Assembly: GCF_902706295.1 (NCBI RefSeq)
Contig: NZ_CACSJJ010000009.1
Location: forward strand, 62,001-126,000
DNA from: Arthrobacter sp. 18067
GTDB lineage: Bacteria > Actinomycetota > Actinomycetes > Actinomycetales > Micrococcaceae
DNA length: 64,000 nt
Reading direction: 5' to 3'
This document shows positions 52,359 through 60,342 of the stretch, piece after piece. Made by a program: the position numbers and the translations under genes. The stretch's first letter is position 1; each line of letters opens with the position of its first letter. Under the pieces are notes generated by a model. That model was not told the DNA's origin. It saw nothing but the letters and a program-made list of their open reading frames with translations, and did not search any database.

Positions 52359-52869
52359 CGTCGATGGGTACCCGGGGGTTGACGGGAACAACCAATACCG
52401 GCAGGGCTTGGCGATGGAAGAGGTGGCGGGCCACGGATCCGGCCGTCAGTTCTTTGAGCGCTGCGGCCAATTTGTGCTCCCGCGTGCCCACCACGATCAT
52501 GGACGCGCCTTTATCTTCGGCCTCCCGGGCCAAGGCACGGGCCGGTTCGCCGGCCAACTGGACCACGGACCATTCGATGCCGCTGCCGTCCAGTTGTGTG
52601 GCGATGGCCTGTCTCAGGGATTCGGGAATTTTGTAAGAATCGTCATCAACGCCGTCCGGATCAATGGGGGCAGCCGGGCCGCCCATGGTGCCGTCCACCG
52701 GGTACACCGTGACGTCGGCATACGCACAGACCAATGGCAGCCCGGCACTGGCGGCCACGTGGGCCGCTTGCTCAAGGACCACGGGGCGCTGCCCGGGCAT
52801 GACGCCTACCAGGATGGGGCCGGACATGCCGCTGGAGGCCTCGTAATGCGGAACGGGGGTCTCTGTCAC
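52345..52869 (-). CDS. Universal stress protein family protein
   Basis: The 174-residue protein has one Usp domain: ILVGVMPGQRPVVLEQAAHV at the N-terminus and IVVGTREHKLAAALKEL plus GSVARHLFH near the C-terminus. The usual G-2X-G-9X-G(S/T) nucleotide motif lacks its second glycine, so ATP binding is doubtful. The tail ends in five aspartates. GTG 52869 follows TAGACT by six bases. It heads the fluC operon. Confidence 0.9.
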   Translation of the reverse strand: MTETPVPHYEASSGMSGPILVGVMPGQRPVVLEQAAHVAASAGLPLVCAYADVTVYPVDGTMGGPAAPIDPDGVDDDSYKIPESLRQAIATQLDGSGIEWSVVQLAGEPARALAREAEDKGASMIVVGTREHKLAAALKELTAGSVARHLFHRQALPVLVVPVNPRVPIDDDDD

Positions 52870-52875
52870 AGGGCA

Positions 52876-52881
52876 AGTCTA
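52876..52881 (-). promoter_or_regulatory. -10 element, probable leaderless promoter of usp-fluC operon
   Basis: TAGACT on the minus strand, 6-nt spacer, GTG at 52869. Confidence 0.6.
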
Positions 52882-52956
52882 CGATGCGGGGGTGGTCGTG
52901 AACCCTGCCTGCTGGATCCCGTTTCCTCAACCGTCCGCTTAGTCCAGAGCCGTTGC

Positions 52957-54669
52957 TCAGCGATGGCGCCGACCCGACCACAAGCCGTAGATCAACGGAA
53001 CTACTGAAGCGATCATCAGCACGTTGCCAAGCGCGGGGTCATCCGCCCGCAGAATGGCTCCAGCGATCAGCAGCGCGCTGAAGATCAGCGCACCCACTGC
53101 CCGCCGCGCCGTGAGAATGAGCCGGGACATCTGCCGCTCCAGGCGCCGGTTGCCCACTTGGAGTGACCCTTCCTCGAATCGCGTGACCAGCCCGTCCAGC
53201 CTCTTGGGCAGGCGCAGGGCAATGGCGGCACCATCGAGCGCCTGGGATGCGACGTCGTTGATGAGGTTTCCCCGCTCGTCACGCAGAAGTTGTGCCGCGT
53301 ACGGCTCCACGGAGTCCCACAGGTTGAAGCGGGGGTCCAGTGAGCTGCACACACCGGAGGTCAGGGACATGGCCCTGATGATGAGCAGGAAATTCTCCGG
53401 CAGCTGGAAGGGCAACGAGCGAATCACGCTGCCGAACTCAGTCCCGAATTCACGGAACTCCCGCGGATCAACGTCGCGAAGCTCCGCGAAACCCATTCCG
53501 CCGAAGCGCGCGAAGAGCTGCGTCATGGCCCGCTCCAGCTCAGTGGTGTCGGCCGACTGCATCAGTACCCCCACGTCGCTGATGGCGGTCACCAGCCCTT
53601 TGCCGTCCCGTGAGGCAGCAGCGATCAGGAGCTTGCGCAGCCCGCTGCGCGTCTTCACGGGAACTTCGCCCATCATGCCGAAGTCAATGAACGTGAGTTT
53701 CCAGGGATGCTCACTCGACGGATCGTTGGCCGGCGTGACGAAGATATTGCCGGGGTGGGGATCGGCATGGAAGAAACCGTTGGTGAACAACTGGTCAAAC
53801 ATCACCGAGGCGAAGACTGGAGCAACCTCGGCCGGGTCTATGCCGGCCAGGCGAAGCGACTCCGCGTCAGTGATCTTGATGGCCGTGACATCTTCGAGGG
53901 TCAGCACACGACGCGTTGTTCGTTCCCAGACCACAGCCGGGACAGTGACCCGCGGGTCATCGGCGAAGTCAGCGGCAAAACGTTCAGAATTGGCCGCCTC
54001 ATTCAAGTAGTCGATTTCCTCCAAGCTCGTCTGCGCGAACTCCTTGATCAGGGCCGGCACGTCTGCCCGGCTTGAAACAATGCGGATGCGGCTGAGCCAG
54101 CCACCCACTTTCCGCAAGGCTGCCAGGTCGACGTCGACGATTTCGGCAATGCCAGGCCGCTGCACCTTGAAGACCACGCTGCTGAGCCCTGTGTCCTCGG
54201 CATTGCCGGCGAGGAGTTTTGCCCGGTGCGCTTGCCCGAGCGACGCTGCTGCAATGGGAGTCTGCTCGACCGAGGCGAACACCGCCTCCAGGGATGCACC
54301 GAGTTCGGCTTCGGCAAGCGTCCGGATGGCAGGAAAGGCAACGGGAGGAACTTCGTCTTGGAGCCCCTCCAGCTCCGCGGTGATTTCCGGTGGGAGCACA
54401 TCCAGCCGGGACGACATGAACTGGCCCACCTTGATCATCAGGCCGCCGAGCTCCACTGCGAGGCCATGAAACCGCCGGGCAAAGCGCCGCATCCTGGTGG
54501 CCCGGTTACGTTCGGTCAGCCTCCGCAGGCCCACCCGTGGCAGGAACAGCTCAAACCACCACGTCATTGCCAGATGCCATGCGGCAAATCGCAGGATTCG
54601 GCGGTAGCGGACGCGGGGATCCCCGGTTCCCGGCATGGGATCTGCCCGCTCGCGCCGAACCGACGTCAC
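52957..54669 (-). CDS. ABC1/UbiB family atypical kinase (AarF-like)
   Basis: The 570-residue protein has the KxGQ motif at 80-83 (KVGQFMSSRLD), AASLGQAHRAKL (alanine-rich loop), KVQRPGI, HADPHPGNIF (catalytic) and IDFGMMGE (DFG). Two C-terminal helices anchor it in the membrane. In proteobacteria UbiB supports quinone synthesis; in actinobacteria the role is unclear and menaquinone or lipid transport are possibilities. GTG 54669 is 4 nt after the PadR stop. PadR and this gene form an operon. Confidence 0.92.
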   Translation of the reverse strand: MTSVRRERADPMPGTGDPRVRYRRILRFAAWHLAMTWWFELFLPRVGLRRLTERNRATRMRRFARRFHGLAVELGGLMIKVGQFMSSRLDVLPPEITAELEGLQDEVPPVAFPAIRTLAEAELGASLEAVFASVEQTPIAAASLGQAHRAKLLAGNAEDTGLSSVVFKVQRPGIAEIVDVDLAALRKVGGWLSRIRIVSSRADVPALIKEFAQTSLEEIDYLNEAANSERFAADFADDPRVTVPAVVWERTTRRVLTLEDVTAIKITDAESLRLAGIDPAEVAPVFASVMFDQLFTNGFFHADPHPGNIFVTPANDPSSEHPWKLTFIDFGMMGEVPVKTRSGLRKLLIAAASRDGKGLVTAISDVGVLMQSADTTELERAMTQLFARFGGMGFAELRDVDPREFREFGTEFGSVIRSLPFQLPENFLLIIRAMSLTSGVCSSLDPRFNLWDSVEPYAAQLLRDERGNLINDVASQALDGAAIALRLPKRLDGLVTRFEEGSLQVGNRRLERQMSRLILTARRAVGALIFSALLIAGAILRADDPALGNVLMIASVVPLIYGLWSGRRHR

Positions 54670-54673
54670 CCCT

Positions 54674-55216
54674 TCAGTCCTGGGCGAGGATCGAGTACAG
54701 GCGGCGACGTGCCTCCTCGAGCACCGTCACAGCCTCCTGCACTTGCTTGGGCGTTCCGGTACGGCCAACCTGCGCCGCGGCCTGAGCGAGTTCCACGCCG
54801 GCCTTGGGCAGTGCTGCGAATCCCGGGTTCGACGACGTGCCCAAGGAGTCCCAAGGTGCGGACGATTCAGAACCCGCAACATCCTCCCGGCCGGCTTCGG
54901 TCAAGGAGTAGATTTTGCGCCCGCTGGATTCTTCCGCACTGACGAACCCCTCGTCTGCCAGCAATTGAAGGGTGGGATAGACGGAACCGGCACTCGGTTT
55001 CCAGCTGCCACCACTGCGTTCTTCGATTTCATGAATGATCTGGTAGCCGTGCATCGGACGCTCGGCAAGCAGGGCAAGAATAGCCGTCCGTAGCTCCCCC
55101 CGGCCGGCCCGGGTGCCGGAGCGCTTTTCAAACCGGGAGCGAAACTCCTCAACGGCCTGCCACATGCCGTCCAGATTGTTGCCCATGAATCCGTTTGCAG
55201 GGAATGAATTGTGCAT
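54674..55216 (-). CDS. PadR family transcriptional regulator
   Basis: The 180-residue regulator has an unusual N-terminal tail of about 40 residues (MHNSFPANGFMGNNLDGMW), then the PadR winged helix (about residues 45-105) with HGYQIIHEIEERSGGSWKPS and GSVYPTLQLLADEG, and a C-terminal helical dimer region. ATG 55216 has AGAGG with an 8-nt spacer; GTG 55225 is too close to it. The promoter region has CGATA repeats. It is cotranscribed with aarF. Confidence 0.92.
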   Translation of the reverse strand: MHNSFPANGFMGNNLDGMWQAVEEFRSRFEKRSGTRAGRGELRTAILALLAERPMHGYQIIHEIEERSGGSWKPSAGSVYPTLQLLADEGFVSAEESSGRKIYSLTEAGREDVAGSESSAPWDSLGTSSNPGFAALPKAGVELAQAAAQVGRTGTPKQVQEAVTVLEEARRRLYSILAQD

Positions 55217-55241
55217 CAAGCTCACCTCTTGGGGTTGCGAA

Positions 55242-55256
55242 CGATACTAAACGATA
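55242..55256. promoter_or_regulatory. Candidate PadR operator with CGATA repeats
   Basis: CGATA occurs at 55242-55246 and 55252-55256, 10 bp apart. The minus strand reads TATATCG-TTTAG-TATCG and contains TAGTAT, a probable -10 of padR. An operator overlapping the -10 suggests autorepression. Confidence 0.55.
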
Positions 55257-55480
55257 TACCCGCCTGCGGTCTTTGGGCAGGTGGCGCAGGCAACGAGAGG
55301 AGGAGGTGCTGGGTCATCGTGGCAGGATTCTTCGCAGGATGGGGATGACCACCATCCCGGCCGATTCCACCGCGCCTTGATAAGAACCTTGTAGCACAGG
55401 GCCGGACAGCACTTCTGGGTAATGCCGTCCGGCCCCGGCCGCGGAACCTTGGGGCAGCGCCGGCAAACGAGGGGGATCAT
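55247..55480 (-). CDS. Possible small cysteine-rich protein, uncertain
   Basis: The frame from ATG 55480 to TAG 55247 gives 77 residues beginning MIPLVCRRCPKVPRPGPDGI, then KCCPALC, then SCEESC and ACATCP, in all nine cysteines in CxxC, CC-x3-C, CxxxC and CxxC spacing. The pattern is unusual for a shadow frame and would suit metal binding. It has no convincing ribosome binding site or -10, and its stop lies in the padR promoter. It is the only candidate coding sequence in the 390-bp gap 55226-55615, which otherwise holds the padR promoter. Confidence 0.3.
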   Translation of the reverse strand: MIPLVCRRCPKVPRPGPDGITQKCCPALCYKVLIKARWNRPGWWSSPSCEESCHDDPAPPPLVACATCPKTAGGYIV

Positions 55481-55615
55481 TGGCCGTTGCGTTGGATCCG
55501 CTGTGTTCAGTAAAGGCGAACCTGAGGTCCAGGCACACGAGTAGTTGGTACTCGTCTTTTCCTCGCACTGGGAACGCCCACTACCTGCTCCGAAAGGACG
55601 CCAAGGCAACGTGTG

Positions 55616-55688
55616 TGGAGCTAAGGAGATTCGAACTCCTGACCTCTTCGATGCGAACGAAGCGCTCTACCAACTGAGCTATAGCCCC
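55616..55688 (-). tRNA. tRNA-Ala (anticodon CGC)
   Basis: The 73-nt cloverleaf starts at 55688. Acceptor GGGGCTA pairs with TAGCTCC. The D arm is GCTC-AGTTGGTA-GAGC, the anticodon stem CTTCG/CGAAG with loop TTCGCAT, and the T arm AGGAG-TTCGAAT-CTCCT. Anticodon CGC reads GCG. The discriminator base is A and CCA is not encoded. Confidence 0.97.
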
Positions 55689-55724
55689 TGGGCCAAGCTG
55701 TACGGCCTGGCCAGTGTCCCTAGG

Positions 55725-56525
55725 CTACAAAGTTTCGTCGTGCTTTTCCAACCACGACACGAACGTCTCCGCGCCATCCTTCCGCCCGGGGATCAGGTTG
55801 TTGCCGGCACGAAGGTAAGACCCCATGGCCCCGGGCAAGGGCAGCTCCACGATCTTGCCTCGCCTCCCAGTGACCGTCTTCCACGACTCCGCCATCTGAC
55901 GCATGGTGAGGACCTCCGGACCGCCCACAGTTCGCATGCGGTGCCGCTCGGTACCCGGGGCTTCCAGCGCCGCGTCGAGCAACGCCCGAGCTACGTCCAC
56001 AGGCGAGATCGACTGGAACTTGGTCGCCTTGAATGCAGGTATGAGAAGCACCTTGGCCCCAGCGGCGAAGACCATCGCCAGCAGACCATGGAACTGAGTG
56101 GCCCGAACCACCACGGTTTCCAGCGCAGACGCAGCGTATTTCCGCTCCTTGTCCGCCTTGGAGACGTAGTACGAGTAGGTGCTCAGATCACAGTTGATGA
56201 TGGACAACGCCACTGCCTTACGGACGCCGGCCAGGTGCGCCGAGGCAAGAAGCCGGGCACCGCCGTCGGCGAATCGTTTTTGGGCCTTACCGAACTGGCC
56301 TTCGAGACAGTCAATGACGACGTCGGCACCCACCAAAGCGGCTGCGAGCCCCTCTCCTGTGGTGACATCGCCCGTAAAGTACGTTGCTCCGTCGTGACGC
56401 TTCACCGAGTCGGAAGACGGTACGTGGCGGGAGAAGGCGGTCACCGTATGCCCCGCAGCCAGCGCGAGCCGGACGACTTCCCGACCGACCTGCCCGGTGC
56501 CACCCGCGACGCAGATGCTGGTCAT
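55725..56525 (-). CDS. NAD(P)-binding protein, atypical SDR/NmrA-like
   Basis: The 266-residue Rossmann protein starts with VAGGTGQVGREVVRLAL and lacks the classical YxxxK catalytic pair at the usual spacing, although YYVSKADKERK is present near residue 130. This fits atypical SDR proteins that act as reductases or redox sensors. The upstream gene ends 7 nt before its start, so the two may be cotranscribed. The substrate is unknown. Confidence 0.85.
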   Translation of the reverse strand: MTSICVAGGTGQVGREVVRLALAAGHTVTAFSRHVPSSDSVKRHDGATYFTGDVTTGEGLAAALVGADVVIDCLEGQFGKAQKRFADGGARLLASAHLAGVRKAVALSIINCDLSTYSYYVSKADKERKYAASALETVVVRATQFHGLLAMVFAAGAKVLLIPAFKATKFQSISPVDVARALLDAALEAPGTERHRMRTVGGPEVLTMRQMAESWKTVTGRRGKIVELPLPGAMGSYLRAGNNLIPGRKDGAETFVSWLEKHDETL

Positions 56526-56532
56526 GTAGGTT

Positions 56533-57450
56533 CTAGGCGCGGCGGCGCTGCAGGACGTCGTCCAGGTTGCTGAGCGCGCTTTGACCCTTGGCTGATACAG
56601 TGGCCGCTGCCTCGGCTTGCTCAGCGCCTTGCTTCAAGACGGGCTTGCCTACAGGCTTCGGAGCCTCGGGGAGATCCAAAGGCTCAGGAGCCGGCCTTGG
56701 AGCCTTGGCGGCTTCGACGTACGTCGGCTTGGGAACTGCGACCGGCTCCCAGCTGGACCCCTTCGAGTCCCCGGCGGCCTGGGCGGATTTGTCTCCCGCG
56801 GCAACTGCAACTGCCAAAGCAGCCTGGCGAAGCTCAACGGCGGACAACCGCGCAGCTTCACGGCTGGTGGCCTCAGCGTCGAAAACGGTGGTTTCCTTCG
56901 CTTCCACTGCCGGCTCCTTCGGCAAGTAGCGCGCCGGCGTCGGAATGGGCGCCGCCTGGGCAGCACGGCGTGCCCGGCGTTCGCGAAGATCCCGGAGGGC
57001 AAGCTTCCGCAAGGTCACGACGGCGAGCACAGCCCCAACGAGGGATACCAGCGGCAGCCATACTGATCCGGTGCCAAAGGTGAGGAGGACGCCGGAAACT
57101 ACTGCCGTCACCAGCAGGGCAAGGCCTGCCAACGCCAGCGTGAGCCGGGCGTAGCGGATGGTGAAGGGAGTGGTGGGAGCTTTTCCAGGGAACGACTCAG
57201 CCACACGGGATTCCTGGGGCGACGCCTGTGCTTTGCTGTGCATGGTCTCCATCGGTTTCTCCTGCTGAGGTGCCAAAGTCAGTACCACCCCTGCCTGCGT
57301 TTCGTCTGGTTCGTCGTCGATCGCCTCTGCCGGGACAGTGGCTGTTTGGACTTGTTGGCGCCTGTTCCGTAAAACGTAGGGCGCCACCCAGACCATCCAC
57401 AGCGCGACGGTGACCACGAGTATCACTGAGCTGCTGAGAGGGAAGTCCAC
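56533..57450 (-). CDS. Membrane protein of unknown function with three helices
   Basis: The 305-residue product has an N-terminal helix (about residues 6-26, SSSVILVVTVALWMVWVAP), a polar stretch, two further helices (about 105-127 and 130-148) and a long charged, alanine/proline-rich C-terminal tail that is probably cytoplasmic. No family is recognised. GTG 57450 is preferred to the TTG at 57456 because TACGGT lies seven bases before it. Confidence 0.7.
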   Translation of the reverse strand: MDFPLSSSVILVVTVALWMVWVAPYVLRNRRQQVQTATVPAEAIDDEPDETQAGVVLTLAPQQEKPMETMHSKAQASPQESRVAESFPGKAPTTPFTIRYARLTLALAGLALLVTAVVSGVLLTFGTGSVWLPLVSLVGAVLAVVTLRKLALRDLRERRARRAAQAAPIPTPARYLPKEPAVEAKETTVFDAEATSREAARLSAVELRQAALAVAVAAGDKSAQAAGDSKGSSWEPVAVPKPTYVEAAKAPRPAPEPLDLPEAPKPVGKPVLKQGAEQAEAAATVSAKGQSALSNLDDVLQRRRA

Positions 57451-57457
57451 ATTCAAA

Positions 57458-57463
57458 ACCGTA
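57458..57463 (-). promoter_or_regulatory. -10 element, probable leaderless promoter of the three-helix membrane protein gene
   Basis: TACGGT on the minus strand, 7-nt spacer, GTG at 57450. Confidence 0.5.
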
Positions 57464-57562
57464 GAAGCAAATCGCCGGGCGCGGCGGCATTGCGGCCGGT
57501 GTGTCGTCGGCGAGTCCGCAAATGACTGGAGATACAGCCAAAAAGGCCTATGACCTGCCCGT

Positions 57563-58174
57563 TTATCCCCTGAGCCACCGACGCAACAGGCCTTCCGGAA
57601 CTTCCTCGGAAGTCAGCGCGAACGAGCGATGGTCAGCCCATTCGCCGTTGATGTGCAGGTAGCGTTCCCGGTATCCCTCATCACGGAATCCAAGCTTCTC
57701 CACCACCCGCAGGCTGGGTGCGTTTTCGGGCCTGATGTTGATCTCCATGCGATGGAGGCCCAACACCCTGAAACAGTGATCAGTTGCCATGGCAACCGCC
57801 GTCGGAGCGATGCCATGCCCGGCACGTTCCCTGTCCACCCAGTAACCCAGGGTTGCCATCATGGCCGATCCCCACACTATGGAGGAAACGGTCAATTGCC
57901 CCACGATTCGCGGTTCCCGGAATCCGGGGGTCCGCTCAACGATGAGGAAAGGCAACGCCGTGGAGTGACGGGCCTGGTCGTTCAGCGAGCCGACCATCTG
58001 CCGATAGCTGGGCAGGCGCCCACCCGGTGCGGGGTTGGACGCCTCCCATGGCGCAAGCCACTCGCTGTTCCGCGAACGGACTTCAGACCACTCCCGCTTG
58101 TCGCGGTATCGGATGGGGCGAAGAAGCAGGTCTCCGCTTTCCAGCGTCACCGGCCAGATCGCAGAGCCGTACAT
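57563..58174 (-). CDS. GNAT family N-acetyltransferase, RimJ type
   Basis: The 203-residue protein has the GNAT acetyl-CoA region in LGYWVDRERAGHGIAPTAVA and an end RVVEKLGFRDEGYRERYLHI, typical of RimJ/RimL enzymes that acetylate N-termini of ribosomal proteins or other amines. The target is unknown. ATG 58174 lies 6 nt after the galU stop, so it is cotranscribed with galU. Confidence 0.9.
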   Translation of the reverse strand: MYGSAIWPVTLESGDLLLRPIRYRDKREWSEVRSRNSEWLAPWEASNPAPGGRLPSYRQMVGSLNDQARHSTALPFLIVERTPGFREPRIVGQLTVSSIVWGSAMMATLGYWVDRERAGHGIAPTAVAMATDHCFRVLGLHRMEINIRPENAPSLRVVEKLGFRDEGYRERYLHINGEWADHRSFALTSEEVPEGLLRRWLRG

Positions 58175-58180
58175 CCGGTG

Positions 58181-59086
58181 TTACTTGGGAAGCGAGGCAG
58201 TAAAGGTCGGCAACCACTCACGCAGCTCGGGACCGAGGTCGTCGCGTTCGCACGCCAGCTCAATGCATGCCTTGAGGTAGCTGAGCTTGTCCCCGGTGTC
58301 GTAGCGGCGGCCACGGAAAACGACGCCGTACACGCCGTAGCCCTCACCTTCGCCGGCGGCAAGGACTTCAAGGGCATCGGTCAGCTGGATCTCGCCGCCG
58401 CGGCCCGGAGAAGTTTTCTCCAGAACATCAAACACTGCCGGGTGAAGCACGTAGCGGCCGATGACGGCGAGGTTTGAAGGCGCTTCTTCCGGGGACGGCT
58501 TTTCGACCAGCTGCTTGATCCGGACGTAGCCGTCCTCGCCGATCTCTTCGACGTCTGCGCAACCGTAGGCGCTGATCTTGGAGGGTTCCACCTCGATCAG
58601 GGCAACCACGGAACCACCGGTCTTCTGCTGGACGGCGATCATGTCGCTCAGGAGGTTATCGCGGGCGTCTATCAGGTCATCGCCGAGGAGAACGGCGAAA
58701 GGCTCGTGGCCAACGTGCTGCTTTGCACGAAGGACAGCGTGGCCCAGGCCATTAGGGTCGCCTTGGCGGACATAGTGGATGTCGCCGAGGTTGGTGGCGG
58801 ACTGGATGGCCTCAAGCTTGGCGGTATCGCCCTTCTCAGCCAGGGTCGCTTCCAGCGCCGGCACGCGGTCAAAATGATCCTCAAGGGCACGCTTGCTGCG
58901 CCCTGTGATCATCAGGACGTCGTGCAGGCCAACCTTAACGGCTTCTTCGACGACGTACTGGATGGCTGGCTTGTCAACCACTGGCAGCATTTCCTTGGGC
59001 ATCGCCTTTGTTGCAGGCAGGAACCTGGTGCCAAGACCCGCTGCGGGGATGACGGCCTTACGGACAGCATTGTTATCGAGAGTCAC
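58181..59086 (-). CDS. galU: UTP-glucose-1-phosphate uridylyltransferase
   Basis: The 301-residue enzyme makes UDP-glucose. It has IPAAGLGTRFLPATKAMPKE near the N-terminus, LPVVDKPAIQYVVEEA, and GDDLIDA in the metal-binding region. GTG 59086 gives MTLDNNAVRKAVIPAAGLG and follows TACATT by six bases. The upstream ATG 59116 lies beyond the -10 and is rejected. Its product is the substrate of GalE, encoded at 8.9 kb. Confidence 0.95.
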   Translation of the reverse strand: MTLDNNAVRKAVIPAAGLGTRFLPATKAMPKEMLPVVDKPAIQYVVEEAVKVGLHDVLMITGRSKRALEDHFDRVPALEATLAEKGDTAKLEAIQSATNLGDIHYVRQGDPNGLGHAVLRAKQHVGHEPFAVLLGDDLIDARDNLLSDMIAVQQKTGGSVVALIEVEPSKISAYGCADVEEIGEDGYVRIKQLVEKPSPEEAPSNLAVIGRYVLHPAVFDVLEKTSPGRGGEIQLTDALEVLAAGEGEGYGVYGVVFRGRRYDTGDKLSYLKACIELACERDDLGPELREWLPTFTASLPK

Positions 59087-59092
59087 CGGACT

Positions 59093-59098
59093 AATGTA
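59093..59098 (-). promoter_or_regulatory. -10 element, probable leaderless promoter of galU
   Basis: TACATT on the minus strand, 6-nt spacer, GTG at 59086. It fixes the galU start. Confidence 0.6.
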
Positions 59099-59214
59099 AC
59101 GGAAGGAATACATCATCGGCTAAACCCTCGCCGTGCCGGGAACACATTTCGGTCTCCCCCGCGGCGGCCGCTGTTGCTGGACAGGCAACGGGCCCACCTC
59201 ACGATCGGATACCC

Positions 59215-59829
59215 ATGGCATCGAAGGAAGACATCCGCAGCAGCCGCCGCCGGCACAGGCGAACCCTCTCTCCGGAACAGATCGCGGCCGCGGGGGATGC
59301 GATCGCACAGCACGGAACGGCCTGGGCAGCATCGACCTCCCCCGCCACGGCCGCCACGTTTGCCGTCTATGTGGGGGTTGCCTTCGAACCGCCCACCATG
59401 CCACTCATCGAGGCGCTGCACGAGGCCGGACATCGCGTTCTGCTTCCCGTCTGTGAGCCCGGCCGGCAGTTGAGCTGGGTGTACTGGACGCCCTCAACGG
59501 TGTTTGTCCGCTCCGCCTACGCCCCCATCGACGAACCCGAAGGCGAACGCCTGGAAAGCCAGGTTGTCGCCGGGAGTGCGGGTATCTTCATGCCTGCCAC
59601 AGCAGTGGACATGGATGGAAACCGGGTCGGCCAAGGAGGCGGCTACTACGACCGGCTCCTCCAAGGCCTCGACGCTTCCGGCCAGCGGCCGCCCACCATC
59701 GCAGTGGTGTACGACGACGACCTGTTGCCAACAGGTTCGATCCCCGCCGAACCATTTGACCGCCCCGTGCGGGAGATACTAACGCCCTCCGGCGTCCTCC
59801 GCCTCGACGGCACGGTAGACGTAGCCTGA
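59215..59829 (+). CDS. 5-formyltetrahydrofolate cyclo-ligase
   Basis: The 204-residue enzyme converts 5-formyl-THF to 5,10-methenyl-THF with ATP. Visible motifs are the N-terminal RSSRRRHRRTLSPEQ basic segment and VGQGGGYYDRLLQ near residue 140, the phosphate-binding signature. It is divergent from galU. ATG 59215 has no clear ribosome binding site or -10 at the leaderless distance. Confidence 0.92.
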   Translation: MASKEDIRSSRRRHRRTLSPEQIAAAGDAIAQHGTAWAASTSPATAATFAVYVGVAFEPPTMPLIEALHEAGHRVLLPVCEPGRQLSWVYWTPSTVFVRSAYAPIDEPEGERLESQVVAGSAGIFMPATAVDMDGNRVGQGGGYYDRLLQGLDASGQRPPTIAVVYDDDLLPTGSIPAEPFDRPVREILTPSGVLRLDGTVDVA

Positions 59830-59999
59830 CCGCCCCGTCTCCTTGATGACTTCCGGTTTGGAGAGCTCCAACACATCCGCTGGCGCACGCCAGGGAGACG
59901 GATGATAGAATTGGCACTCAGGCCCTGCGACTGCTAATGCGGACATTGTTTCCGCCGCCGCTGCACAGGACCTGAACTTTGTCCTGAAGGAGGAACTCA

Positions 60000-60272
60000 G
60001 TGCCCACATACGCATACGCCTGCAAAGACTGTGACCATGCCTTTGACATCGTCCAGTCCTTCTCTGACAGCTCCCTGACAGAGTGCCCTGAGTGCAAGGG
60101 TGCCCTCCGCAAGAAGTTCAACAGCGTCGGCGTGGTCTTCAAGGGCTCGGGTTTCTACCGGACTGATTCCCGCGACGCCAAAGGCAGCACCGTTTCGGCC
60201 GCACCGACAGCCCCTGCCGCTGCCTCGTCTGCCCCCGCTGCCGCGCCGGCAGCGGCCGCAGCAGCCAGCTAG
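60000..60272 (+). CDS. FmdB family zinc-ribbon protein
   Basis: The 90-residue protein begins PTYAYACKDCDHAFDIVQSF, and the second CxxC is in ECPECKG, forming the regulatory zinc ribbon of FmdB proteins. The C-terminal 35 residues are alanine/proline-rich and disordered. GTG 60000 has AGGAGG upstream. A TAGAAT at 59906-59911 is a possible -10 with a leader of about 80 nt. The function is unknown. Confidence 0.9.
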   Translation: MPTYAYACKDCDHAFDIVQSFSDSSLTECPECKGALRKKFNSVGVVFKGSGFYRTDSRDAKGSTVSAAPTAPAAASSAPAAAPAAAAAAS

Positions 60273-60330
60273 ATTTCCACCTTTTCCACATAGCGCACCA
60301 GACCACTGTTTTGCGGGCCTGGCAGCTGAC

Positions 60331-60336
60331 TAACGT
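60331..60336 (+). promoter_or_regulatory. -10 element, probable leaderless promoter of the SAF-domain gene
   Basis: TAACGT, spacer GGCGGC (6 nt), ATG at 60343. Confidence 0.55.
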
Positions 60337-60342
60337 GGCGGC

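Noticed and set aside
51493..52957. Possible fluoride riboswitch ahead of fluC
   Set aside because: The fluC genes are internal to a usp operon with a leaderless start, and I see no crcB-motif pseudoknot.
55545..56573. 342-codon plus-strand frame
   Set aside because: It runs through the antisense of the tRNA-Ala gene and of the NAD(P)-binding protein gene.
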